In this document: positions 33,336 to 42,175 of the stretch, piece after piece | Position numbering within the stretch: the first letter of the stretch is position 1 | How the letters are laid out: each line of letters begins with the position of its first letter | Assembly: GCF_020410765.1 (NCBI RefSeq) | Contig: NZ_CP084541.1 | Location: 4,793,001 to 4,857,000, forward strand | Direction of reading: 5' to 3' | DNA length: 64,000 nucleotides | Origin: Streptomyces marincola | GTDB lineage: Bacteria; Actinomycetota; Actinomycetes; Streptomycetales; Streptomycetaceae | Made by a program: the position numbers and the translations under genes | The notes under the pieces: model-generated | Told to the model about the DNA's origin: nothing | Database searches by the model: none | What the model saw: the letters and a program-made list of their open reading frames with translations, nothing else

Positions 33336-34775
33336 TCAGGCGCCCGGCGCGCTCGCCGCGAGCGCCGGCGCCGGAACGCCTGCCACGCCCGTCTCGTACA
33401 GGGCGTGCGCGGCGCGCAGGACCAGCGCGTCCGCGTGCCGCGCGCCGATCAGATGCAGCCCGACCGGCAGCCCGTCCGCGCCGGTGCCGCACGGCACCGA
33501 GGCCGCGGGCTGCTGCGTCATGTTGAACGGATAGGTGAACGGCGTCCATTCCGTCCACCGGGTCAGTCCCGAGCCGTCCGGCACCTCGACGCCCCGCCCG
33601 AACGCCGTGATCGGCAGCGTCGGCGTCACCAGCAGGTCGAACTCCTCGTGGAACGCGCCCATCCGCCGCCCCATGGCCATCCGCAGGTCGACCGCCTCCA
33701 GGTAGTCGAGCGCCCCGAACCGCGCCCCGGCGCTCACGACCTCGCGCAGCCCCGGGTCCATCGCGGCCCGCTGCGCCTCGTCGAAGTGCTGGGTCACGCG
33801 GGCCGCTCCGGAGAACCACAGCGTCTGGAACGCGGCGCGCACCTCCGGCAGCGGCGGCAGCGGCGGATCGGTCTCGGTGACCTCGGCACCGAGCGCGGCC
33901 AGCCGTTCCACCGCCTCCCGCGTCACCGCGGCCACGTCGGGTGCCACGACGACCCCGCCCATGGTGGGGGACCAGGCGACGCGCAGCCCCGCGAGACCCT
34001 CGGCGCCCGGCACCAGCGCCTCGGTGAACGGCACGCCCCCGGGGGCGAGGTGGGACCAGTCGCGCGCGTCCGGGTGGGCGATCACGTCGAGCAGCAGGGC
34101 CGCGTCGGCCGCGTCCCGCGTCATCGGTCCGACGTGCGCGAGGGTGCCGAAGGCGCTCGCCGGGTACAGCGGCACCCGGCCGTAGGTGGGCTTCAGCGCG
34201 AAGACGCCGCAGAACGCGGCCGGGATCCGCACCGACCCGCCGCCGTCCGTCCCCAGGCTCAACGGGCCGGCGCCCAGCGCGACCGCGGCGGCGCTTCCGC
34301 CGCTCGACCCGCCGGAGGTGCGCTCCGGCGCGTACGGGTTGCCGGTCGCGCCGGACAGCGGCGCGTCGGTCACGCCCTTCCAGCCGAACTCGGGCGTGGT
34401 GGTCTTGCCGAGGAACACGGCGCCCGACTCCCGCAGCCGCGCGACCGCGGGCGCGTCCTCCTCCCACGGTCCTGAGCCGGCGGGCAGGGCCGCGGAGCCG
34501 CGGCGCGTGGGATGGCCGCGCTGGAGCAGGATGTCCTTCACCGTCACGGGAACGCCGTCCACGGGACCGGCGGGCGCGCCGCGCGCCCAGCGTTCCTCGG
34601 CGGCGCGCGCCTGCGCGAGCGCCCCCTCGGGGTCGGTGAACACAAAGGCGTTCACCACCGGCTGGACCGCCTCGGCCCGGGCGAGGGCCGCCTCGGTCAC
34701 CTCGACGGGGGAGAGGCCGCCGGCCGCGTAGCGCGCGGTCAGTTCGAGCGCGGTCAGGGAACACAGATCGGTCAT
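33336..34775 (-). CDS. amidase-signature family amidohydrolase
   Basis: 479 residues from ATG 34775 (the start shares a base with the upstream TGA). Amidase-signature triad: Lys80 in V-T-V-K-D-I, cis-Ser in T-S-G-G-S-S-G-G-S (about 153-161) and nucleophile Ser in G-T-D-G-G-G-S-V-R-I-P (about 174-184). Hydrolyses a carboxamide to acid and ammonia. Co-translated behind a 2-hydroxyacid dehydrogenase and convergent with DUF3830; together with the racemase/isomerase genes it suggests degradation or tailoring of an amide-bearing dicarboxylic compound. Confidence 0.93.
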   Translation of the reverse strand: MTDLCSLTALELTARYAAGGLSPVEVTEAALARAEAVQPVVNAFVFTDPEGALAQARAAEERWARGAPAGPVDGVPVTVKDILLQRGHPTRRGSAALPAGSGPWEEDAPAVARLRESGAVFLGKTTTPEFGWKGVTDAPLSGATGNPYAPERTSGGSSGGSAAAVALGAGPLSLGTDGGGSVRIPAAFCGVFALKPTYGRVPLYPASAFGTLAHVGPMTRDAADAALLLDVIAHPDARDWSHLAPGGVPFTEALVPGAEGLAGLRVAWSPTMGGVVVAPDVAAVTREAVERLAALGAEVTETDPPLPPLPEVRAAFQTLWFSGAARVTQHFDEAQRAAMDPGLREVVSAGARFGALDYLEAVDLRMAMGRRMGAFHEEFDLLVTPTLPITAFGRGVEVPDGSGLTRWTEWTPFTYPFNMTQQPAASVPCGTGADGLPVGLHLIGARHADALVLRAAHALYETGVAGVPAPALAASAPGA

Positions 34776-35743
34776 CAGCCCTCCGCGGGGACGTAGCCCA
34801 GATGTTTGTCGACGACGTTGGCCAGCGGTTCGCCCGCCACCCAGCGATCGAAGTTGTCGAGGAACTGATCCGCGAGGTCGTCGCGCCAGCCGTGGGTGTC
34901 GCCGCACATGTGCGGCGAAATGATCAGATCCGGAAGGTCCCACAGCGGACTCGTGGCCGGCAGCGGCTCGGTCGCGAACACGTCCAGGGCGGCTCCCGCG
35001 ATCCGGCCGGCGCGCAGCGCGGCCACGAGGTCGTCCTGCACGACGTGCGCGCCGCGACCGACGTTGATGAAGCGCGCGGTGGGCTTCATGAGCGCGAAGG
35101 CCGCCGCATCGAACATGCCCGTGGTCCGCGGGGTCAGGGGCGCGGCGCAGACCACCCAGTCGGCGTCCGGCAGCAGCGCGGGCAGCTCCTCGCCCGCGTG
35201 CACCCGGCCGAAGTCGGGGTCGGCCGGCCTCGCGGTCCGGCCGACCAGGCGCACCGTCACCCCCAGCGCGCCCAGCGTCGTCCCGATGCGCCGGCCGATG
35301 GGTCCTGAACCGACGACAACGGCCCGGCTGCCGAACACTTTGTCCGTTTCCCGGTGCTGCCAGCGGTGTTCGCGCTGGAACTCAAGGCTGCGCCGGAAAT
35401 CCTTGGCCATGGCCAGGACGAGTCCGGCCACGTATTCGGCGATCGGCCGGTCGAACACACCGCGGGCGTTCGTCACCACCGCTTCGGATTCGAGCAGTTC
35501 GGGAAAGAGCAGCCGGTCCACACCGGCGCTCGCGGTGTGGACCCAGCGCGGTCGCGGCCCGGGACCCGGCCACGCCGCGCGCACCGCGTCGGACGTGAAG
35601 TCCCACACGAGCAGGACGTCCGCCTCAGGCAACAGGCCGTGCAGCGAACTCTCATCACTGTGCAGCACGTGCGCCCGGCCCGCAAGCCGGTCGAGTCGGG
35701 GCGGGGGTTGTGCGTCGAGGACGAGCACACGGGCTTCTGACAT
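34775..35743 (-). CDS. D-isomer-specific 2-hydroxyacid dehydrogenase
   Basis: 322 residues from ATG 35743. NAD loop V-V-G-S-G-P-I-G (about 148-155), substrate Arg in N-V-G-R-G-A-H (about 228), active-site Glu in A-T-E-P-L-P (about 257) and His in S-P-H-M-C-G (about 275): a complete active site. Reduces a 2-keto acid or oxidises a D-2-hydroxy acid. Forms a leftward two-gene operon with the amidase and is divergent from the two racemase-family genes. Confidence 0.9.
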   Translation of the reverse strand: MSEARVLVLDAQPPPRLDRLAGRAHVLHSDESSLHGLLPEADVLLVWDFTSDAVRAAWPGPGPRPRWVHTASAGVDRLLFPELLESEAVVTNARGVFDRPIAEYVAGLVLAMAKDFRRSLEFQREHRWQHRETDKVFGSRAVVVGSGPIGRRIGTTLGALGVTVRLVGRTARPADPDFGRVHAGEELPALLPDADWVVCAAPLTPRTTGMFDAAAFALMKPTARFINVGRGAHVVQDDLVAALRAGRIAGAALDVFATEPLPATSPLWDLPDLIISPHMCGDTHGWRDDLADQFLDNFDRWVAGEPLANVVDKHLGYVPAEG

Positions 35744-35793
35744 GAGGGGGAAACCGTTCCGCAACGAGGCTTTGTTTGGCTGGAAGTCATGGA

Positions 35794-35836
35794 TTGACCA
35801 CGGTAGGAACTCGTATCTACCTTCGTCAATGAAGGC
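35794..35836. promoter_or_regulatory. divergent promoter/operator region of the racemase and dehydrogenase units
   Basis: An A/T-richer 155-base gap. TTGACC (35794-35799) could be a rightward -35. It is followed by the dyad GGTAG (35802-35806)/CTACC (35817-35821) and by CCTTC-GTCAAT-GAAGG (35821-35836). No dedicated regulator gene is adjacent. Candidate operators only. Confidence 0.4.
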
Positions 35837-35898
35837 ATCTGCTCTTTCTGCTCTTACATCCCTCCCGGTATTCCCGGCCCGTTGAAGCGGGGTTCGAC

Positions 35899-36726
35899 AT
35901 GGATGTCTCCTTTTTGGGTGGCCCGCTCCCGCAGCGGGGCATCGGAGTCGTCGCACCATTCGATTTCGCGCTCGACCGCGAACTGTGGCGGTGGGTGCCC
36001 GATGACGTCTCGCTGCACCTGACGCGGACGCCGTTCGTCCCGGTCGAGGTCAGTCTCGACCTGGCGCGGCTGGTCAGCGAGCACGAGACGCTGCGCGAGG
36101 CGGTCCGCGCGCTGTCGGCGGTCAGTCCCGAGGTGGTGGCCTACGCGTGCACCTCGGGCAGTTTCGTCGGCGGCGTCGCCGGCGAACGCGCCATGTCCGC
36201 CGCCATGCGGCAGGCCGGCGAGCTGCCGGCGCTCACCACGTCGGGCGCCCTGCTCGGCGCCCTGAACGAGCTGGGCGCGCGCCGGGTCGCCGTGGTCACG
36301 CCGTACACGAAGTCGGTGACGGACTCGCTTGAGGACTACCTCAAGGAGGCGGGCATCCAGGTCTGCGGGCGCAGTTACCTGGGCCTGACCAGGGAGATCT
36401 GGCGGGTGGCGTACCGGGACGTGGTCGCCATGGCCAGGGAGGCGGTGGCCGAGGGGCCCGAGGCGCTGTTCATCAGCTGCACCAACCTGCCCACCTACGA
36501 CGTCATCCCGCAGCTGGAGGCCGAGTTGCGGATGCCGGTGATCTCGGCGAACCAGGTGACGATGTGGTCCGCGCTGCGGTCCATCGGCAAGGAGGCCGTC
36601 GGCCCCTACCAGGCGCTGCTCGACCCGGTGGCCCGGCGGGGCCCCGCGTCGATGACGTCCGAGGCCGGCGGCCAGGAAGTGGCACCGGCGGTACCGCCGC
36701 CGGCATTCCCCGACGAGGAAGTGTGA
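35899..36726 (+). CDS. Asp/Glu racemase-superfamily protein, maleate cis-trans isomerase-like
   Basis: 275 residues of the aspartate/glutamate racemase superfamily, maleate isomerase/arylmalonate decarboxylase branch. Both catalytic-site cysteines are present: C84 in A-Y-A-C-T-S-G-S-F and about C193 in F-I-S-C-T-N-L. Expected chemistry: cis-trans isomerisation, racemisation or decarboxylation of a dicarboxylate. The last 40 residues are Pro/Ala-rich. Paired with a paralogue seven bases downstream; with the amidase and 2-hydroxyacid dehydrogenase it suggests a maleamate/maleate-like or substituted malonate route. Confidence 0.87.
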   Translation: MDVSFLGGPLPQRGIGVVAPFDFALDRELWRWVPDDVSLHLTRTPFVPVEVSLDLARLVSEHETLREAVRALSAVSPEVVAYACTSGSFVGGVAGERAMSAAMRQAGELPALTTSGALLGALNELGARRVAVVTPYTKSVTDSLEDYLKEAGIQVCGRSYLGLTREIWRVAYRDVVAMAREAVAEGPEALFISCTNLPTYDVIPQLEAELRMPVISANQVTMWSALRSIGKEAVGPYQALLDPVARRGPASMTSEAGGQEVAPAVPPPAFPDEEV

Positions 36727-36733
36727 GACCCGT

Positions 36734-37495
36734 ATGACCGCGACGGTTGGATTCCTGTACCCGGGACACTCGGCGGAGGACGACTTCCCCCGCATGGAAC
36801 GCCTGCTGAACGACGCGGGCGCCGGTGTCCTGCTGCCCCTGGTGCACACCGACATCGGCACGGACGCCCACCGGGTGGACGCGCTGCTTGAGATGGGCTC
36901 GGTCGACCGGCTCACGGCGGGACTCGACGAGGTGGCCGCGCGGGGCGCGCAGGCCGTGGTGTGGGCGTGCACCAGCGCGAGTTTCGTCTTCGGCTGGGAC
37001 GGCGCGGCCGACCAGGTGCGGCGCCTCGCCGCGCACGCGGGCCTGCCGGCGTCGAGCACGTCGTTCGCGTTCGCCCGTGCCGCGCGCGCCATGGGCGTCA
37101 CCCGGGTGGCCGTCGCGGCGACGTACCCCGACGACGTCGCGGGCCTGTTCGGCGACTTCCTCAAGGCGGCGGGCGTGGAGGTCACCGGGGTGCGGGGCAG
37201 CGGCATCATCACGGCCGCCGAGGTGGGCACGTGGGGCCGCGAGGAGGTGCTGCGGCTGCTGCGCGAGGGCGACGACCCGGCGGCGGACGCGGTGCTGCTG
37301 CCCGACACCGCGCTGCACACCGCCGCCTGGCTGCCGGAACTTGAGGCCGTGGCGGGCAAGCCGGTCCTCACGGCCAATCAGGTGACCGCGTGGGAAGGGC
37401 TCCGGCTGCTGGGGCACACGCCCGTCTGCCCGGCCCTGGGCGGCCTCTTCGCCGCGCCGCGGCCGGTCGGGACCGTCGGGGCCGAGGGGAGCTGA
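36734..37495 (+). CDS. Asp/Glu racemase-superfamily paralogue lacking the second cysteine
   Basis: 253 residues, paralogous to the preceding gene and starting seven bases after it. First cysteine kept (C79 in V-W-A-C-T-S-A-S-F), but the second site reads L-L-P-D-T-A-L with Asp where the partner has Cys. It therefore cannot use two-cysteine racemase/isomerase chemistry; it may be a decarboxylase-like or hydrolytic variant, or a non-catalytic partner of the first protein. Confidence 0.85.
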   Translation: MTATVGFLYPGHSAEDDFPRMERLLNDAGAGVLLPLVHTDIGTDAHRVDALLEMGSVDRLTAGLDEVAARGAQAVVWACTSASFVFGWDGAADQVRRLAAHAGLPASSTSFAFARAARAMGVTRVAVAATYPDDVAGLFGDFLKAAGVEVTGVRGSGIITAAEVGTWGREEVLRLLREGDDPAADAVLLPDTALHTAAWLPELEAVAGKPVLTANQVTAWEGLRLLGHTPVCPALGGLFAAPRPVGTVGAEGS

Positions 37496-37684
37496 GGAGA
37501 ACCGGGGCGGGCGCAGGCGGGCCGGGACGGCCCGGCAGCGCCCGGCGCGTCCGAACGGCCCCGCGCCCACCGCACGCCCCGGCGCGCCCGAACGCACCCC
37601 GGCGCGCCCGCCGCGCGGGACCGGCCCGCCGGTCCCGCGCCGCGTGCGCCGCGCACGCGGCACGGAACCGGGCCGCCGGCCGCC

Positions 37685-38038
37685 TCAGAGCGCGCCGCGG
37701 TGCTGCCGGCCGCTGGTGCGGAACGCGTGGATGGGCACGCCCGCGGCCCCGGCGGTCCGCACCGCCTCGTCCCAGGACAGGGTCCGCCCCCCGACCGCGA
37801 ACAGCGGGCCGCTCGCCCGGCCGGCGACCAGCCGGGCCAGCAGCGCTTCCGCCTGCCCGCCGAGTTCGCCGCCGGCCCGGGGTCTTATCCGGGACTCGTC
37901 CGACACCTCAAGGGCGAGGAGGTCGAGCACGCGCACGTCGCTCTCCCACAGAAGCGCCCACAGGGCGCGGTGCACCACCGGGACCGACTCGTCGGCCAGC
38001 AGCCGCAGGAAGCGGTCGAGGGGGATGGATTCAGCCAT
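37685..38038 (-). CDS. small tyrosine-recombinase-like protein without the catalytic tyrosine
   Basis: 117 residues from ATG 38038. The segment W-A-L-L-W-E-S-D-V-R-V-L-D-L-L-A-L (about 27-43) is strikingly like box I of tyrosine recombinases (A-L-L-x-x-T-G-L-R-x-x-E-L-L-A-L), and I-H-A-F-R near 104-108 resembles the HxxR of box II. No downstream Tyr box exists, so it cannot be an active integrase; it may be a domesticated fragment or DNA-binding derivative. ATA and AGA codons near 37882-37887 are unusual here. Function unknown. Confidence 0.6.
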   Translation of the reverse strand: MAESIPLDRFLRLLADESVPVVHRALWALLWESDVRVLDLLALEVSDESRIRPRAGGELGGQAEALLARLVAGRASGPLFAVGGRTLSWDEAVRTAGAAGVPIHAFRTSGRQHRGAL

Positions 38039-38175
38039 GATCGTCATGGTCCGGGAGTATTCCGTCAGCGCCGCCGCGCGTACAGGGCCGCAGCCGCCCG
38101 GTTCCCCCGGGAACGGCGGAACGGCCCGCGCACCGGCGGCCGTCGGGCGGGCGCGCGGCCGGTCGCCGCGGGCGT

Positions 38176-39930
38176 TCAGTCGCGGCCGGCGAGCAGGTCG
38201 GCGAGGTGGTCGGGCGACATGGGGCGGGCGTAGTGCCAGCCCTGCCCGGTGTCGCAGCCGATGCGGCGCAGCCGCTCCGCCTGGGCCGGGCCCTCCACGC
38301 ACTCGGCGGTCACGGTGAGGCCGAGCTTGTGCGCGAGCTGGACGAGCGAGCTGACGATGGTCTCGTCGGCCGGGTTGAGGTGGCGCGCGGTGCGGAAGCC
38401 CCGCACGAACATGCCGTCCAGCTTCAGGGCGCGCACCGGGAGCCGGCTGAGGTAGGCCAGGTTGGAGTACCCGGTGCCGAAATCGTCGATCGCGATCCGC
38501 ACGCCCATGTCGGCCAGGGCCTGGAGGGCCTGCAACGGGCGCCCGGCCGAGCCCATGACGGCGGACTCGGTGAGTTCGAGCTGGAGCAGCCCTGAGGGCA
38601 GGCCCGAGTCGTCGAGCGCCTTGGCCACGTCGCTGACCAGGTCGGAGTCCCACACCTGCCGGACGGCGACGTTGACGCTGACGAACAGGGGCGGTCCCGG
38701 GTGCTCCACCTGCCAGCGGCGGGCCTGCCGGCACGCCTCGCCGAGGATCCAGCGGCCCAGCGGCACGATCGCGCCGTTCTCCTCGGCGAGGCCGATGAAC
38801 CGGTCGGGGCCGAGCGTTCCGAACTGCGGGTGCCGCCAGCGCACCAGCGCCTCGGCGCCGCGCACGATGTCGTCGGCCAGTCCGACGATCGGCTGGTACT
38901 CCAGCGTGAACTCGCCGCGGTCCACACCGCGCCGCAGCGTCGAGGACAGCGACTGCCGCGTCATCCGGTGCGCGTTGCGCTCGGGGTCGAACAGCGTCCA
39001 GCGGGCCTTGCCGTCGGCCTTCGCCCAGTACAGCGTCGTGTCGGCCGCCTGCATCAGCCCGGTGGCCGTGGTCGTGGCGGACTCGCGCTCGACCACGCCG
39101 ATGCTGGCCGAGACGGCGAGCCGCTGCCCCGCCAGGTCGAACGGGCGTTGCAGCGCGGCGAGCATGGTCTCGGCCAGCTCGGTCAGCTGCTCGGTGCCGG
39201 TCGACCCCTCCACGAGCACGGCGAACTCGTCGCCCCCGAGCCGTGCCACGAGGTGCCCGCCCGCGCCCGTCGCACACTCGGCGAGACGCTGGCCGGCGGC
39301 GCCGAGCAACTCGTCGCCCACGCGGTGGCCGAGGGTGTCGTTGACCGCCTTGAAGCCGTCGATGCCCACCTGGCACAGCCCGATCCGCCCGGTGGCGGAG
39401 TCGGAGAGCGCGGCCGTCAGCCGCTCGAAGAACAGGGCCCGGTTCGGCAGCCGGGTGACCGGGTCGTGCATCTGGATGTGCCGCAGCCGCTCCTGGAGCG
39501 CGCGCCGCTCGCTGATGTCGAGCACGGTCAGCAGGGCCGCGGAGCTCTCCGTCGGGGTGGGCAGGACCGTCACCTCGGCCCACAGGCTGTGCCCGTCGGC
39601 GTGCTTGAGCCGCCGCGTGCAGCGCATGTGGTCGCTGTGGCCGCGCAGCACCGCGTGGTAGGAGCCCCGGGTGCGCCCGTCGAGGCCGAGCCCGGCGACG
39701 GCGTCGGCGCGCACACCGGCGAGGCGTTCCGGCTCGACTCCGAGGAGGAGCCCGAACGCGGCGTTGGCGGCGAGGATCTGGCCCGCGGCGCCGACGAGCG
39801 CCATGGGGAACTGGGCGATCTGGAACGCGGCCCGGTAGTCCCTGAGCAGGTCACTTTCCGTAAGGGACGGTGGGTTCGCCTGGTGGGCGCTGCCGGGGTC
39901 GTGGCCCGGTGTTTCGTGGGGTCCGTTCAC
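38176..39930 (-). CDS. PAS-GGDEF-EAL cyclic-di-GMP enzyme
   Basis: 584 residues from GTG 39930 (GGAG eight bases upstream), with no membrane segments. PAS at about 30-150, GGDEF about 160-320 with an intact R-L-G-G-D-E-F, EAL about 335-580 with intact E-A-L-V-R-W, E-L-T-E-S and D-D-F-G-T-G-Y. Both active sites look functional, so it may make and break c-di-GMP, as in the Streptomyces RmdA type. c-di-GMP controls BldD and thus development in this genus. Single gene. Confidence 0.92.
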   Translation of the reverse strand: MNGPHETPGHDPGSAHQANPPSLTESDLLRDYRAAFQIAQFPMALVGAAGQILAANAAFGLLLGVEPERLAGVRADAVAGLGLDGRTRGSYHAVLRGHSDHMRCTRRLKHADGHSLWAEVTVLPTPTESSAALLTVLDISERRALQERLRHIQMHDPVTRLPNRALFFERLTAALSDSATGRIGLCQVGIDGFKAVNDTLGHRVGDELLGAAGQRLAECATGAGGHLVARLGGDEFAVLVEGSTGTEQLTELAETMLAALQRPFDLAGQRLAVSASIGVVERESATTTATGLMQAADTTLYWAKADGKARWTLFDPERNAHRMTRQSLSSTLRRGVDRGEFTLEYQPIVGLADDIVRGAEALVRWRHPQFGTLGPDRFIGLAEENGAIVPLGRWILGEACRQARRWQVEHPGPPLFVSVNVAVRQVWDSDLVSDVAKALDDSGLPSGLLQLELTESAVMGSAGRPLQALQALADMGVRIAIDDFGTGYSNLAYLSRLPVRALKLDGMFVRGFRTARHLNPADETIVSSLVQLAHKLGLTVTAECVEGPAQAERLRRIGCDTGQGWHYARPMSPDHLADLLAGRD

Positions 39931-40400
39931 CGATCGCTCCCGATGGTGCTGTCGGGCGCTCCCCGGCTGCCCGCTTGGCGTATCCGCGCTGGAAATGTGG
40001 CGATCATAGAGGCTGCGGCGCGGGTGGAGCCAGTGCCCGTCGCGTCCGTTTCGTAACCCGAAACCTGTGCTTCCGACAGACTTTCGAGTAGCTGATCGTT
40101 TCTGCTCGTCGGGTGTGCTCTCGGGATCGTTCCCGACAGAAGTGCACGCAGGGTAATCGTATTGCCATGACCCGGCCGGGCTATCGAAACAGGGCAAAAA
40201 CGGGGAATCCGGAACAGGGTGGTGAGCGTGCTCCCGCCGTCCGCCCCGTCCCTCCTCCGTTCCCCCGGTTCCCGCCCGCCGGCCTCGCCCTCCCCACCCG
40301 TCCGCTCCCGCTCCTCCAGCCCCTCCCGTCCCACCCGCACCTGACGTTCTGCCCGTTTCCCGCTCCCCGTGTCCCGCCCGAGGCCCGATCGGAGGTCGCC
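39931..40400. promoter_or_regulatory. 470-base divergent region between the c-di-GMP gene and the M6-like protease
   Basis: No convincing gene. It contains the dyad TCGGGA (40121-40126)/TCCCGA (40131-40136) with a TCGT spacer, an A/T-richer stretch around 40055-40100, and a pyrimidine-rich, Pro-codon-like tract (about 40220-40380) in the 5' leader of the protease gene. An in-frame ATG near 40168 would extend the protease, but the GTG at 40401 directly precedes its signal peptide and has GGAGG. Confidence 0.4.
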
Positions 40401-41615
40401 GTGCGCCGTGCCCGCCGCCGCCCCGCCGCCGTGCTGGCCGTACTGGCCGCCCTGCTCGGCGCCACCCTCACCGAGGGGCCCGGCATCTCCGCCCTCGCCG
40501 ACGAGCCGTGCAGCCTGCCGCGTTCCGCCGTCCACCACTCCGAGGGCGTGGACAGCTGGAACGACGCCTACCCGCGCCCCGTGGGCACCGTGCGCGGCGT
40601 CATGCTGTTCCTCTCCTTCACCGACGCCGCGCCGCGGCTGAGTCCGGAGCGGATCGCGGAGGACTACTTCCCCGCCACCACCGACTACTTCCGCGCCGCC
40701 TCCTACGGAAAGCTCGACCTGCGGACCGAGGTGGTGCCCGAGTGGCTGCGCATGCCGGGCACGTCCCAGGAGTACGGGATACGGCGCGACTGGGAGCCGG
40801 ACCGGCGCTCCGCCTATCTCAAGGACGCCTTGAAGACCGTCTCGGGACGGGTGGACCTCGCCGCCTACGACATCGTCTACCTGGTCGCCGACCCGGACGC
40901 GCCCGGCGTGGACCCGGACGCGACCAAGGTGGTGAACTTCGACAAGCCGGTCACCGTCGGCGACGCCGAGATCCGCCGCCTCGTCACGGTCTTCGAGCAG
41001 CGCCGCCCCGATCGCAACGTGCTCGCCCACGAGACCGGTCACGTCTTCGACCTGCCCGATCTCTACGACCGGCCGGAGGACGGCTGGGGGGACTGGGACA
41101 CGCACGTCGGGGACTGGGACCTCATGGGCAGCCAGTTCGGCCTGTCGCCCGAGCTGTTCGGATGGCACAAATGGAAGCTCGGATGGCTCGGCCCCGGGCA
41201 CGTCGACTGCGTGCGCGGCCCCGGCACGACGCTGCACACGCTCCAGCCCCTGGGCGCGCCCCTGGAGAAGGGCGACCCGGAGTCGGACACGCGCCTCGCC
41301 GTCGTGCGCACCGGACCCGCGGAGGCGCTCGTCGTCGAAGCGCGCGCCCCCTTGGGCAACGACACCACCACCTGCACGCGGGGTGTGCTGCTCTACCGGG
41401 TGCGCAGTGACGTTCCCTCGGCGGAGGGGCCGATCGAAGTGCTCGACGGCCACCCGGACACCAGCGCCTGCCACGGGACCTCGGTGCACCCCCGGCTCGC
41501 GGACGCGCCGCTGGAAACCGGGGAGAGCTACTACGACGCCGCGGCCGGGGTGCGGGTCGAGGTGGGTGAACGCACCGTGACCGGCGGCTGGGACGTGAAG
41601 ATCATCAGGGAGTGA
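40401..41615 (+). CDS. secreted M6-like (immune inhibitor A type) metalloprotease
   Basis: 404 residues from GTG 40401 (GGAGG upstream). An Arg-rich n-region and hydrophobic A-A-V-L-A-V-L-A-A-L-L-G-A form a signal peptide at about 1-33. The zinc motif is H-E-T-G-H (about 210-214) followed by V-F-D-L-P-D-L-Y-D, and a D-L-M-G-S near 240 matches the M6-like metzincin/gluzincin layout. Likely exported protease; a C-terminal beta-rich domain with two Cys pairs follows. Confidence 0.85.
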   Translation: MRRARRRPAAVLAVLAALLGATLTEGPGISALADEPCSLPRSAVHHSEGVDSWNDAYPRPVGTVRGVMLFLSFTDAAPRLSPERIAEDYFPATTDYFRAASYGKLDLRTEVVPEWLRMPGTSQEYGIRRDWEPDRRSAYLKDALKTVSGRVDLAAYDIVYLVADPDAPGVDPDATKVVNFDKPVTVGDAEIRRLVTVFEQRRPDRNVLAHETGHVFDLPDLYDRPEDGWGDWDTHVGDWDLMGSQFGLSPELFGWHKWKLGWLGPGHVDCVRGPGTTLHTLQPLGAPLEKGDPESDTRLAVVRTGPAEALVVEARAPLGNDTTTCTRGVLLYRVRSDVPSAEGPIEVLDGHPDTSACHGTSVHPRLADAPLETGESYYDAAAGVRVEVGERTVTGGWDVKIIRE

Positions 41616-41719
41616 GCGGAACGGGTGCCTCCGCCGCGGGGGCGCGCACGCGTTCGCACCCTGGGCGCCCGTTACGGAACGATCAAGCCACTGGCCCGCG
41701 TCCGGCCCGTGCGGCGACC

Positions 41720-42109
41720 ATGGCCGCTATGACGACGACCGAGCGGCCCTCAGGCGGCGGCCGACGCCCGCGCCCCGGCCCACCGCCCTGGGTGTTGGCG
41801 TCGATCGTGGTTCTGGTCACCGCGGCGGCCGTGATCGCCGTGATCCTGCTCGGTGACGAGCAGGCGGACCCCGAGGGCCGGGCCTGCCATGACTTCGCCG
41901 ACGGGGGCGGCGCCGCGGGACCCGCGACCGCCGGGGAGCGCGCCGCCCTCGCGGGCGCGGTCACCGAGTGGGCCAGCCGCTCCTCCAGCGCGCCGTTCCG
42001 CGAGGCCGCCGCGGCTCTGCGGGAGACGGCGGAGGCCGGGGGAGCGGACTGGACCCGGGCGGGGGAGCGGTTCACCGAAGCCTGCCGGGCCACAGCCCGC
42101 CGCGACTGA
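41720..42109 (+). CDS. small single-pass membrane protein, unknown
   Basis: 129 residues (ATG 41720; 41729 also possible). A Pro/Arg-rich cytoplasmic tail, one helix at about 27-47 (W-V-L-A-S-I-V-V-L-V-T-A-A), and an extracytoplasmic Ala/Glu-rich helical domain with two Cys (in A-C-H-D-F and E-A-C-R-A). Follows the M6-like protease but is not clearly linked. No family recognised. Confidence 0.65.
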   Translation: MAAMTTTERPSGGGRRPRPGPPPWVLASIVVLVTAAAVIAVILLGDEQADPEGRACHDFADGGGAAGPATAGERAALAGAVTEWASRSSSAPFREAAAALRETAEAGGADWTRAGERFTEACRATARRD

Positions 42110-42175
42110 GGCCCCGCGCGCGCCGGGGCGGTCGTCCGCCGCCGGAACGACGCCGCCCCCCGCCCGCCGCGCGCG

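Noticed and set aside
37496..37684. Possible small gene in the very GC-rich gap after the racemase pair
   Set aside because: All frames give Arg/Pro/Gly/Ala low complexity with no RBS; treated as non-coding.
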